From Trametopsis cervina (taxonomy: Eukaryota; Basidiomycota; Agaricomycetes; Polyporales; Irpicaceae), in assembly GCA_022385755.1 (NCBI GenBank), contig MU278356.1:248001-312000 (forward strand): a stretch of DNA of 64,000 nt. Reading direction: 5' to 3'. Each line of letters begins with the position of its first letter. Positions within the stretch are counted from its first letter, which is position 1. A program made the translations under genes and the position numbers. This document shows, one piece after another, positions 43,636 through 55,130 of the stretch. The notes beneath the pieces were generated by a model that saw nothing but the letters and a program-made list of their open reading frames with translations, had not been told where the DNA came from and did no database searches.

Positions 43636-43775
43636 GATTGTACAGTCGGTGCCTATTATGCTCGCTTCCTCAGTACACGTCCCAGGTATGTAATTGGGCG
43701 CTAGTACGTACTGATTTTCCTTGCATGCGCCAGGTACACCTAATGGCGAGAGGTCAGTTGGCTCGCGTGTGTCCT
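43636..43775 (-). promoter_or_regulatory. F-box promoter block of the dispersed copy
   Basis: Minus strand: GCAAGGAAAATCAGTACGTA, CCCAATTACATACCTGGGAC, and AATAGGCACCGACTGTACAA in place of the TATATAA. Same order and spacing as in the array. Confidence 0.6.
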
Positions 43776-44088
43776 TTACCGCTAACAGAATATCGATAGA
43801 CTTGAGCTGCGCGACAACAGAGGAGCAAGTGACGGCTGTGAGGACCCTGGACCACTCCCGCGCGCTTGAACACATTGACGCCACGCCCAGAGATGAGCTC
43901 TTTTCTATCTCATACGCTTCTTAGCACGACGACGGCCTACATCAATCACGCTGGAAGCCGACAACCCATGAGAGCAGAGAAATTACGTTCTATTTAACCC
44001 AAATAGTACTGATACAAACATGCCATGACGGAGGAAGAAGTCCAAGAGTGACATATCCCAAGATGACCCAAACTAAAACAGCAGCGAC
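43776..44088. other. Gap between dispersed F-box gene promoter and the OPT gene
   Basis: Nothing recognised except the 3' side of the transporter gene. Confidence 0.45.
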
Positions 44089-47000
44089 CTAATCAAGAGC
44101 CCCGTTTCCATTACAGTAATCTACATTGCCCTGAGCCGGGTTGCCGGCCCACGCAGGGAACGGTCGCTCGGTGCCTGAGGCTCCAAAGACAGCGAACGAG
44201 AGGATGAAGATCATAACCTGCGCTCCGCCGTCGAGCGCACCGCCCAGGATGTAGTTGTACTTCTTGTACCAAGAGGGGTGGTAGCGGCGCAGCCATACTT
44301 GGGAGAGGATCCCGACGACGATGGAGGTGCAGACATCGGAGTTCACACCGACGGTCATGTTTGAGGAGTACTGCAGATGATCAATTAGAATGTGACGGTA
44401 AAACCACGGGAGTAGACACAAATAGCACGTACGCTGTATATGATAGGCAAGGAGATGTTTTCGATCTTGAGAGGACCGATTTTCGGCCAACGCTGTGAAG
44501 TAAGGGTCATGAGACCTAAAGCTCCTCGGTGAATAACTACAGGTCGCTCACCTTGGCAAGAACGTATTGTATGATGGTAGGGCCCATTCCGATAAGCAGA
44601 CTCATGGGAATGAGGAAGTAGGGCCCCTTGGGACTGTACAGTTCCTTCGCGAGAGACCATGTGACAGCCGCGCTGTTGAGACTCTGTGTCGTCTGACCGG
44701 ACTGCATGGGAGAGTCAGTGATTAATCTCACTTCGCACGTGATTGCAACTTACCCAGATGTTGGTACCGACAGGGCTGAGCAGTGTGTCACGCTGAGCGT
44801 CGACAACGGCAACCATGACAGCTGAAAGACGCAATTATCAGCAACGCTCAACCACATTGTGGATCACAGAACGTACCGTAGTTAACAATGGCTCCGAGGA
44901 TGGTACCCCACACCTGGGTCAAGAACATGACACGGGGAGGAACCTTGAGGTACTGGCCCATCTTCAAGTCTCCAGCAAGGCCGATCGATGTAGCAATAAC
45001 ATCGTGGCTCCACATCGAGAACTGGAGACGGAGGTCAGCAAAGTCGTACCGTGAAAGAGGTATTCTATACGTACGTAAAGGTTTGCGACTGGCTTTCCGG
45101 GGTTGACAGCACCGGCGACCATCTTCATCAGCTGGTTGGTGGCGATACCGTTGCCGGCGCGGGCGTAGAGAAGCGTGGAGAAGGGAGTGACGAAGGCACC
45201 GAGAAGCAGAGCAATGACGTATGCCCACGCCGGGAGCGTTGTCTCGCCCTTGAGCACGACAATCAACCCTATTCGAAAAAGTGAGAAACACGGTCATGAG
45301 CGGGGTAGTTGGTCTGCAACGTACCGGCGAAGAAAGCCAGCACTAGGAGGCCCGCGTACCAGTACCAAGGAGCTTCCTTGTACTTCTTCATAGCCTGCAA
45401 AAGATTACGAAACTCAGCGGCGATGTCGGGAAAGAGAAACAGGCTGATTTACCTGCCAATGTCTGTCGGGCTGCGTTCCGGCCTTAGCCTGCTTGAACGA
45501 CTTAACGACGTAGGGGCCCCAGAAGAGAACGGTGTGTGCGAAGAGGGCGCCGATAGCGAGGTTCTGAGTGAGGTTGCTCCATGCGTTGGAGCCTAGGGGA
45601 AACACAAAGTCAGTTTCACTGAGAGCCTCTCAAGGGACACTGCGGCTGACCTGTGAGCGCGGGTAGACCAACCTCTTCGAGGGCGGTCTTGTTGAGCGTG
45701 AAAGTGCTGCCAAACACTACTTTCTGCGGGTAACGCGTTCCGTTCTGAGCGAAGAGAGAGGTGGAAAGCATGGGGAATGACTTCGACTGGTATAACAGCA
45801 TAATTCAGAGATGAGATATGCAGAATAAAATCAGGATACTCACGTTCCATGTGTTGGTGTAGTAGATGGCCATGACGATGATGTAGCAGAAACCAATGCC
45901 GACCCAAGAGTTTGCTACAAAGGGTCTGAGCTTCATAAACCCACATGAGGGGAAATTTGCTTACCTTGTTGCAGAAGCGGGTAACTCATCGCGACGGAGG
46001 TGATGTACTGCCAATCCAGACCGAAGCTGAGGAATCCAAGACCCTCATTACCGTTCGTGCCACCGAAGAGGTTGGTGATAACATCCACAGCGCCAGAGGG
46101 CGACTTCTGCGTCGACAAGCAAATGATGTTGATTCCGTTGAGCAGGGGGAAGATGTACGAGGGGAAGACCTCGTAGATGAACATGACCGAGAATGCGATC
46201 CAGAAGAGCTTGACACGCTTGGCGTTGCCGGATGTGTCGAAGTGGAGCGCTTGGAAGATGGAGACTGTCGGGAGGTTGGCCCAGTAGACCATCTCGGACG
46301 GGTACACGGTGAGGGGGCGGAGGAGACCGACGAGACCGTAGCCGAAGCATGCGGTGGAGAATGTCGCAAGGACAGCAGTCGTAGCGTGGACATTAGTGTC
46401 ATAATACAACTATTTGAAGATCTCGGTCAGACGCATTTTTGGGGATATCAAGATGAACTCTTACTCGTTGAACGGCAAAATTCATGACCGCAGAGCTTCC
46501 GCCCGCTGCGGTAGATGCAATGAGGGAGGCAACAACGTGCTATTTGAGTCGAATATGATATGTCAGTATTCTCTCTCCTGTGTATCGTATAACTTGCATA
46601 CCTCTTTAATACCGAAGGGTCCTGGGTTTATGAAGTGTATCCAGCGCGAGAACCGGGCGAACCGAGTGCCTTCAACCCACGAAGCACGGGGAAGAAGAAC
46701 AGACCACGCATTCCCGATCGTGTAAATGATCAGGAGCAGGAAGACGGTAGACACGGTAACTTGGACGGGCTTGAAAAGGTAGATCTAGGAATTACGGCGT
46801 ATCAGATATTGATCCTGCCTCTCTGAACGCAGTCTATGCACGCACCTGGCAGAGCGCAGCGCCAAGCCCCGCAAACACCGTTCCCAAGAACAGTGATCTG
46901 AAAGTCAGAGCAGGGTCCTCGTCGTCCCGTACGTCGAACAGGAAGTTCGAGACATCTTCACCAGTACGAATCACCCGCTCGCCATTGACGTAGGTCGCGC

Positions 47001-47172
47001 CCTCCTCAGATTCCTGAGCGGTCTCGAGCGCGGCATTGTTGTCGTACGAGTCGAGCTTGTCTACAACGCTACCATCACTGTGGGCGTCCTTCTCGTACAC
47101 ATAGTCCTTCTCGTTGGTCAGGACGGGCAGGTCGGATGCTGCGACGTCCTTATCCGTCTGGAAGTGAGCCAT
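44089..47172 (-). CDS. OPT-family oligopeptide transporter
   Basis: Fourteen exons: 47172-46846, 46784-46602, 46539-46465, 46409-45965, 45914-45844, 45786-45651, 45592-45453, 45394-45325, 45268-45075, 45021-44877, 44821-44754, 44701-44552, 44492-44433, 44370-44089; 781 aa, the usual length of the family. An acidic cytosolic N-terminus (about 95 residues) is followed by many hydrophobic segments. The family motif NPGPFGIKE is at the end of exon 2. Other hydrophobic spans include VSTVFLLLIIYTIGNAW, AWAYVIALLLGAFVTPFSTL and GPYFLIPMSLLIGMGPTII. OPT proteins import tetra-/pentapeptides or related compounds with protons across plasma membranes; the substrate here is unknown. Start at the ATG of MAHFQTDKDV; the frame upstream has no other ATG. 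Confidence 0.9.
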
Positions 47173-49406
47173 AGGGAACGTAGAGCTCAGAACGCGGTAG
47201 GCCAAGGGTGGCGCGAGGGAGGAAGAGGAGTCGTCCGACCGAACTCGCCTGGGTGGATGCTACTTTAAATTATCTAGAACCGTATCAAATCAATAGAAGC
47301 ATCGCAGGCCGCTCCCAGTACGCAGACGACATCTCGACAGAGACTGGTGCAATTTTCCACAGCTCCAGCCTTTCCACTCGGGATCAAACTACATGCGCGG
47401 ACCAACCAATCGATCTGGTCGAGTCTTGGGCTTGCTGACACCGTCCTGGCGAATACACATCGCAACTTGCAGTTCACTGACTGTGTATCATCTTGCCTCA
47501 GTATATTTCCGGAGCCGTGCCTGAGCATTTCGAAAGCAACGGGTATGTCGAGCGCCATACGGTCGGTGCCCGAGCGCACATTTTTCGGTTCAGGTAACCG
47601 TAGGTGCCCTATTGCCATGTTGTTTCAGCTGGTAAAATCATTAAGGACAGGCTGAGCATACCGTTCCACATGGTCCATCGAATGGCTCATTCCTGACCGG
47701 GATGACGGTGGAGAGTCTCACGGTTCGGGAGAATGATGTCTCATCCAACAAGTTGAATCTCCATTGTGCGATCCATATTCTTCAACAAGAGACATGAACA
47801 CCGTGTATTCGAGATGGGAAACGTCGCGACGATAGCGAGTGACGGTAGCAGCAGCGGTGCGCTAGCGTCGCTTTCCTAACTTGGCTTAAGTTTATTTTAC
47901 GTAAGCTCACGCCAGCTGCGTCTGTTAGAACCTTTTCGGCGCAGTTCGATCCTTCACTTGAACAGTCACTCTCGGGTAACGATAATTGTCGTTACTGTTT
48001 GTAGCCTCTTCAAAATGAGTATAGACTATCGGCGTTCAATGGCGTTCAAGCACATTATTCACAATTTGCAAGATGCTATTTTAGGAGAATTGCGACATCC
48101 GGAACTATTTCATCCAGTGCAAGATCCGTGTCGTTCAACCTAAATGCCTATTCACTTTTGAGAGCAGCATGCGGTCCGTAGAATCAGCCCTGGACGATAT
48201 CCGTGGAAAACGGTCAAAACTGCCCTCCGAGTGACCCGGCTGTCAAACAACGTTCCTCATGTCTGTGCACGCAATAACAACGAATCACTGCGAATGGAAT
48301 CGCCATTGTACTTATTTTATCTTCCTCCACAAAACATACCTTCAACGCCATCCCGCAACACGGGAGAACAATGACATCGCCAGTGAAACGTATAGCGACT
48401 TCTCCATAAGCTGACTCCGAGGATGCAGCGGTCAGTGTGAGGCACGGACAAGAGATAGACACAGTATTCAATGCCTCCGCACAATCCTACTGTAACATGC
48501 TCTCAACTGAGAGGTCAACATATCATCACTTACGACTATCACACAATAGATGAATACGATTCCATGTTCAGGAACACGCCCATGAGCATGATTCAGCGAT
48601 GTAGATAAGGAAGCACCTACAATGATCACAAGAGACCGCACGCAGAAATGCAACATAGTACAGCAGCGAACCATAGGTATTAAGAATGTACAGGTATGAC
48701 CTCATGTTAGTAGCAGACAAGTGCCTCAGCCACCGCCACTGAATTCCGAATTCGCGCCACAACGCTGGCGCTAGCCAAATTCCAGAACATAATCGAGTCC
48801 GCAGCTCGGGAGAGACGTCATAAACTAAGCAAAAAGCCAACGACCGACCGAAATCTCAGCACGTGAGGCTTCAACTGATAATCTCGAGCCGAATAGTATT
48901 AGATCTAGCTGACGTCAAACAGCTCACATTCACAATGGAAATGTACATACAGGACTAACTACTGATTATGCTGTGAGTACGACAAGAGGAGTAGGCGGGT
49001 CGATGTGTGAAGCGGGATATTAAGATGAAGGAAAAAAACAGTGTCTGTAAAGCGGAGTGGAGTGGAGCGGGCAGGAGGGGAGGGGAGAGGCGATAGGCGG
49101 GGAGAGGGTGCGAGCAGTGCTTGATGGTATAATGTACTATGATACATGCTGTGTTACAGATGCGACGTGCGACAATAAAATCCATGAATCGTATCGAGAA
49201 AAGGAGGATTAAGTGAACACTAACAAGAAGGGGACGACATACTGACGCGTGAATGTCTCATCAAATGAACGTCGATATGCTTGAAGGACTGAAGGACGGG
49301 GTTCGGGAAGGGAATACTGTATGGGCACAAAAAGTTACAACAGATCGTGTTTGACATCGTATTTTTTCTTCGTTTTTCGGTTTCATGACGGGGAATGGGG
49401 ATACGG
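47173..49406. other. 2.2 kb gap
   Basis: Upstream region of the OPT gene on the left and 3' side of the large kinase on the right. Short unrelated ORFs only. Confidence 0.5.
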
Positions 49407-52400
49407 TTACTGCACCGTGCAGCCAGACTTGTCAGACTTGCCGCTTTCGCGCTTCTTTTCTCGGTGTGTTGGCGCGGAGGTTCCAGGGAAGTCGCCTGGG
49501 AGATCCATAGACTGAGCCTCGTCAGGATGCACGACGGACATAGACGCAGCGGAGAACGACCTGGAAGTCATGCGTGACAACCGGCGATCTCTGTCTGTGC
49601 GCTCGCCAACGGAGATATCTGTCTCCACGATCGAAATCGCGGTCGACTGTCTCCGGACTGTATCAGGCCGCGTTCTCGAGTGAGAAGTGGTTGTTCCGCT
49701 TCGAAGACTCGAGTTCGGTGGCGAGGTGGTGGAACTCGAGATGATCGACGCGCGCTCGGACGTAGCGCTGAGGGATACAGAGGGCGGCGGAGGTTGCTGG
49801 CGTCTACCGAGGATAGATCTCTTCCGGTTCAAGTCGCGTTGCGGCTGCTGGACAGTGCTGGGGCCGGTGGTGCTAGCTTGGGAGGACGCATCTGTGTCCT
49901 TATTCAGGAGGAATGATCGTGAGCGCTTGAAAGCATTGAGAACTTTGAAAGCCGAGGGAGGATGGGCGAGGGGAGAAGAGGGTCCGGGAGGCGAAGACGA
50001 GATGCCCGGGGGATCGATACTGGTCCGCGAGGACATGCCAGCATCGGACATCGGGGTAGATGGCGTACCAGGTCCCAACCCAGGGAAGAATTCCATCGGG
50101 TTGGAGAAGACGCTGCCCGGGCTGCTGTTCTCGGCGTACTGCGCGTAGAGAAGGAGCTGAGAGCGGAGATCGCACGTCGGGGGCGCGTGGACTGCGCATC
50201 TGCTGTGCGCAATGAGGCTGCAGTGCGAACAAAGCACAGCGCTGCGCTTGACTTCGAGATGGCAGACTCGACAAATGACGGCTGCGAGGAAGCAGAAAAG
50301 AAAAACGATCGTTAGTGTAAAGAAAACACGCAACAGCAGTTGCAAATAGCGAAACTCACGCTTGTGGAATGTTGTCTTGACGAAGGAGTGTTCGCGAGGG
50401 GAGATCGACTCCAGATCATTCGACAGACGCTGGTGAAGCGGAGAACTGGGCACGGCTTCAGGAGTAGATTCGCGTTCTGGCTCTGGCATCTCGATCTTCG
50501 CGAGGTACTTGATCGCTTCGGACTTCTGCAGATCGATGCTGACACGCCGCAGGAACGGAATACTGTCCTGCGGGCGTATCTCCTATCGGAACACTCAGCT
50601 CAGCAATCGTCGAAAGTGATTTTCACAACTACACACCTTGCCTGCAGCCCAGTTCTGTCTGAGCCACTCGTGTTCACACAACATCTCCGCGTCTGGGCGC
50701 ATCTTAGGGTCCTTCTGGAAGCACTGTTTGAGGAAGTCTCTGAGGAGGTCAGACGCGCCTTCCGGAAGCGGCGGCATGTCGTCCTCGACAATGCGGAACA
50801 TCACTATTTCCTGATATCAGTTTCGTGTCAGGGTCTAGCAAAATGAAATACACACCAGACATTGTATTCGGAATCTCGCCGTACGGAGGACGTCCTGTGA
50901 GCAGCTCGATGACGGTGCAACCAAGAGACCAGATATCCGACTTGGGCGAAGCACCCTTCAACTCGATAACCTCAGGGGCCATCCAGTTTGGGGTACCAGC
51001 GACATCCGGCATCTCTCGTTCCATGGCGCGCAGGTTCAGCGACACTCCAAAATCGGACAGTTTAACGTTCCCGGTTTTGGTCGTGAGGATGTTTGCCGCT
51101 TTCAGATCACAGTGGACGACGTGGCTCTGGTGGAGGTAGTGCAGGCCCTCAAGGATCTTGACAATGTACCCTGCAACGAGTTTCTCGTTGAGTTTACCGA
51201 AGGCCTTGAGGGTCTGGCCTAGTGATCCGTTCTCCGCGTATCTAATCACAATGAAATAAAACAATGAGACATAAACCGCACGAAATAAGGAGAAAGACGG
51301 ACTCCAGGACGATGCTCAAGGTGTCCTCATCCCTGGCCATACCCTCGTACTTGACGATGCTAGGATGGGAAAGACTCTTGACAAGATCGACCTCCCGCAT
51401 CAGTTGGGCGATCTCCTCTTCCTTGAGTCCGGTCAGGCCGATACGCTTGACAGCGACAGTTTGACCAGTATTCAAATTCAACGCGCGGTACACAACCCCG
51501 AACTGGCCGCGACCAATGCAGTTACCCAGTTGCTACAAAAGGGCGGTCATGAGTTTAAACGCATACGTCAAGGGAGAAGGAACGTACGAATTGAGTTGGA
51601 GGCTTTCCATCCTCCCGGACAATGACCGTCTTCTTGACCGCGCTTCCGTCTCCCCGCATCAAGTCACTAGCACTAGTACCAGAAGGGGCACCCAAGTTGA
51701 CCATACTCTCGAAACGCGACCGGCCAGGCTTAGCACCGGCATCGTCATACGAGTTCGGACGCGGCTTCCTGCGTGAGCTTGCGCCGTCGACTTCACTCTG
51801 GAATCGTCCTCTAGGTTGACGCGAACGATCATCAGAGGAGGCGCCAGATGGAGCCTTGGTGAGCTCTTGAGGGAAATGCACGCCTTGCGGCTGCGGTGGC
51901 GTGGAGTGTTCAGCAGATACAGTGCGCGGGAATGGCACAGGACTATCTGCAAGGGGAGAATCATCAGACTCATTACGAGGCAAATAAACCCCATTCCGGT
52001 TCGCCGCGGCTGCTGTCTTTGCGCTTGTTCGCCTGAGCATGATCCTGGGGCCAGGTGACACACTCGTGTCTGGGCTGGAATCTCTGCGAAGCAGCGACTC
52101 CTTTGGTAACAGTCCAGGTGTGTCAACGCTATGCCTTGCGCGGTGAGTGGGTCGCCTGGGAAATTGCGGTAATGACTCGACGCTTTCGTTGCCATTCCCG
52201 CGTGGAACACCAACGATAGCGAGCTTCCTGGGTGGCGAAACGGAGGGTGCGAAAGAGACGGCAACTGAGGAAGTGGAAGGCTCATCGTCATCTACAGGAG
52301 ATGCAGGCAGGTCCTTCTGTTGAGACGGATTGAACGCATCCATAAAGTCCTCTGGCCATCTGCCCTTTCCTAGACGTAGCTTGGGGCGGGAAGGAATGGG

Positions 52401-55130
52401 CACCGGTTGTGGCGATTCAGAGCTCTTCGAGCGTTTCCCGGCCTTAGCACTCGAGCTGCCCTCCTCGCTTTCCTCGATGACGCGCGTGAGGTCCACAATA
52501 GCAGTCTCACTAGGTTTGCGTTCACGGGCCCCCAACTTCGGGGGTGGCTCGAGCCCTCGCTTCATCTCGTCAGCAAGATAGCTGGTGACCGCCTTCGCGT
52601 CAGCATGGCTCAGCGACGGGTTCTCCGAAGGGATGAACGATGTAGCCTCGGTAGTCATAGTCCTGAGAGTGCCGAACTTGCTGGGTGCGTCACTATTCCG
52701 TCGGCTCCGGAAGTCGAGCAGGCTCGACATGGCAGTCGTGTCGGTCATGTGGCTGGAAGCCAAAGACTGGCGCGCAGGCGAGGGTGGAACAACAGAGTCC
52801 GCATACGAAGCGCGGATGGAATCACCAATGGAGGCGCGAGTCGAATCTGCTACTGATATCCGTTCGACGCTCGGCCCACGCGGTCGCAGAGGCGATCGCG
52901 CCGGGGGAGTAAGCTTTGGTAGAACATCGTCCGCTTCGGCGTCACTTGTACCACGTTTGCTGCCCAGCTCGTTCGCAGTCTTGCTACCTTCTGAGTCAGA
53001 ATCGCCAGGACTGTCGGAGCGCAGCGGCGGCAAGCTGGGGCCGGTCGGACTGATTCGTTTTCGACCGTTAGGGGTAGAAAGCGCCGTGGGAGATACAGAA
53101 CGTTGGACGGAGAGATTCGGGGTGGAGGCCGCTGCGCGCGAGAGGGTGCCGATTGAATATGGGCTGTTCGAGGGCTTGAGGGCTTGGCCTTGGATGACTT
53201 TCCCCCTCGCTGCGGGGAACTCGGAGACACGCAACAGCGCGATGACACACTTCGCGACGCGCGCCATCGAGTCAGGGGTGCTCTCGATGAGATCGTCCCG
53301 GTGAAACAAGTCGTCGGGCGGGACACCAAGCGAGGAACATGCCGCCAGGAACTTTGTGACGTTCGATGTACGAACGAAACCGTCCTCACGCTTATCCACT
53401 CGCGATATGAAGCCCGGTTGCAGCTTGTTGACGAGTCTATGTGAAACAATGAAAAACGCATGTCAGTTGGAGCCAGGATAGCGTTTTGTATCCTGAACCG
53501 ATTCGCGAAAACAGAAATGTGACACGCACTGGCATAGCACATATCCATCCCTCAGCGCCTCTCCGAAATGCCTGCGTTCGCGTTCCTCCCCTCCTGCGGC
53601 CAATCCTCCAGCGCTTGGCCCGTTAATCGATAACTGCGAACCGCTCGCTATGAATGAGCCGCTCTTGCCCCACACTCTCTCCAGTCTTGCCAAAGATCGT
53701 AGTCTTACTTCCACTTCCTCTGCCGCCTGGGGCTCTAGTCCTGATTGCGATGGTGGCTTGAGCATCTCTTTGATCAATTGAGACGACGCGTTCCGAACCA
53801 ATTCCCGCTGTTCTGATGTTGCCGTTGCGGCGAGTGATGCTGTCGAGGCGTTGATGGAGCGAATTTGTGCGAGATTAGGAGAGAAGCTACGCTGTGTGGG
53901 CGATACTGCTCTCGGTCGTATAGGCGTGGATGGGGAAGCCGCCCTTCCAGGAGTTGGTGAGGGTGAGAAATTGACTCTCTGGGTATCTGAGGATCGGCGT
54001 GGCGGCGGGGTAGGTGTTGAAGGGGAAGATAGGGGGAGATGCGAAGTTGATGATGACGGATGTGCACGGTGGGTCGGGGTGCGAGAAGATGATCGTGCAC
54101 GCGAAGGGCTGAGGGGACGTGCTGCGTTGGAAGAAACGGGGGGAGGTGTTAATGGAATATGACTTGAGCTCGCTGCTGCCGCTCGAGACGATGATCGCGC
54201 GAGGTGCCCACCTTGCGGGGACGGGGAGGGCGGCGATAGGTCTGGGGAACGCGCACCTCCACGCGTTCGCCTCGTGGGTGTCTCTGACCGGCTTATGGAA
54301 TCCAACGAGACACGCTCTCGCGACGACGGTGGTATCTGCACGGGCGGTGGTCGACTTTTCCGCTCCCTTTGATCAGGGCTCGCTGAGCTTACAGGTGAAC
54401 GAGCATCCTTTCTCGACGCCAAAGGCACCGGTCCACTGATGTCTCTCGTCGATATGGGTGGTTGAGTGATGACCCTCTTGGTACGCGTTGGAGAGACAAG
54501 CGCATTAACATTTGAGGACGATGCAGACGGCAGCGCGAAGGGCTGTGAGTATGGTGAGGGGAAGGCCTGCGACGAAAGATGAAGAGTGGGAGAGGACATG
54601 GAGGCTTGTCGAAGGGACGGCGTCTGAAAGCTCGTGAATCCCGCCTCACGAACTCTGCCCTTGTCTCTATCTTTCCCTTCCCTCGCTGCTTCATTTCGGG
54701 CACCCGCTTGAGAAGCCTGAGCAGATGATGATGAGGAATTGTTCGCTTCCTTTCCACCGGGCCTGCGGAAGGAAACCTTAGATAACATGCTCGATTTGGA
54801 TCGCTCCTTCGTTGCGACGGGCTCGTCTGAAGCCTTCTCCTTCCCTTTGCCCTGACTTGCAGGCGTGATCGTCCCCGTCTCATCCAAGGACTGTCTCCCT
54901 CTTGTTTTGCTGGTCGTGCGCAAGGTTTGCTCCAGTGAGGTACGCAGCCGACTGAAGGTAGTTGGTCGAGCTTCGCCCAGCGCCGAGGGCTGAACTTGGA
55001 CAGATGATGGGTGGGGCCGAGATGAAGTGGCTCCAGCACGCGAAGTGGACGCCTCTGGGCCGAGAGAGGGAGCCATGTGAAACCGTTCTGGTATGTTCAG
55101 TTTGACCGAGGGCAGGACGGCAGCTGCCAT
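49407..55130 (-). CDS. CH-domain / Cdc15-Cdc7-type kinase / C1-domain protein (septation-initiation kinase type)
   Basis: Seven exons: 55130-53530, 53436-51588, 51532-51303, 51241-50856, 50803-50637, 50582-50360, 50281-49407; 1776 aa. A long serine/proline-rich N-terminus leads to a calponin-homology-like segment across the first intron (HFGEALRDGYVLCQLVNKLQ ... VTKFLAACSSLGV, about 515-600). A second disordered stretch is followed by the kinase domain: GRGQFGVV 1157-1164, K1179, HCDLKAAN with D1272, DFG with D1290, APE. A complete C1 zinc finger (H-X12-C-X2-C-X10-C-X2-C-X4-H-X2-C-X7-C) spans about 1476-1524. The kinase closely follows the Cdc7/Cdc15/MAP3K-epsilon type that triggers septation. 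The last four residues are CTVQ, a CaaX-like end. Confidence 0.85.
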
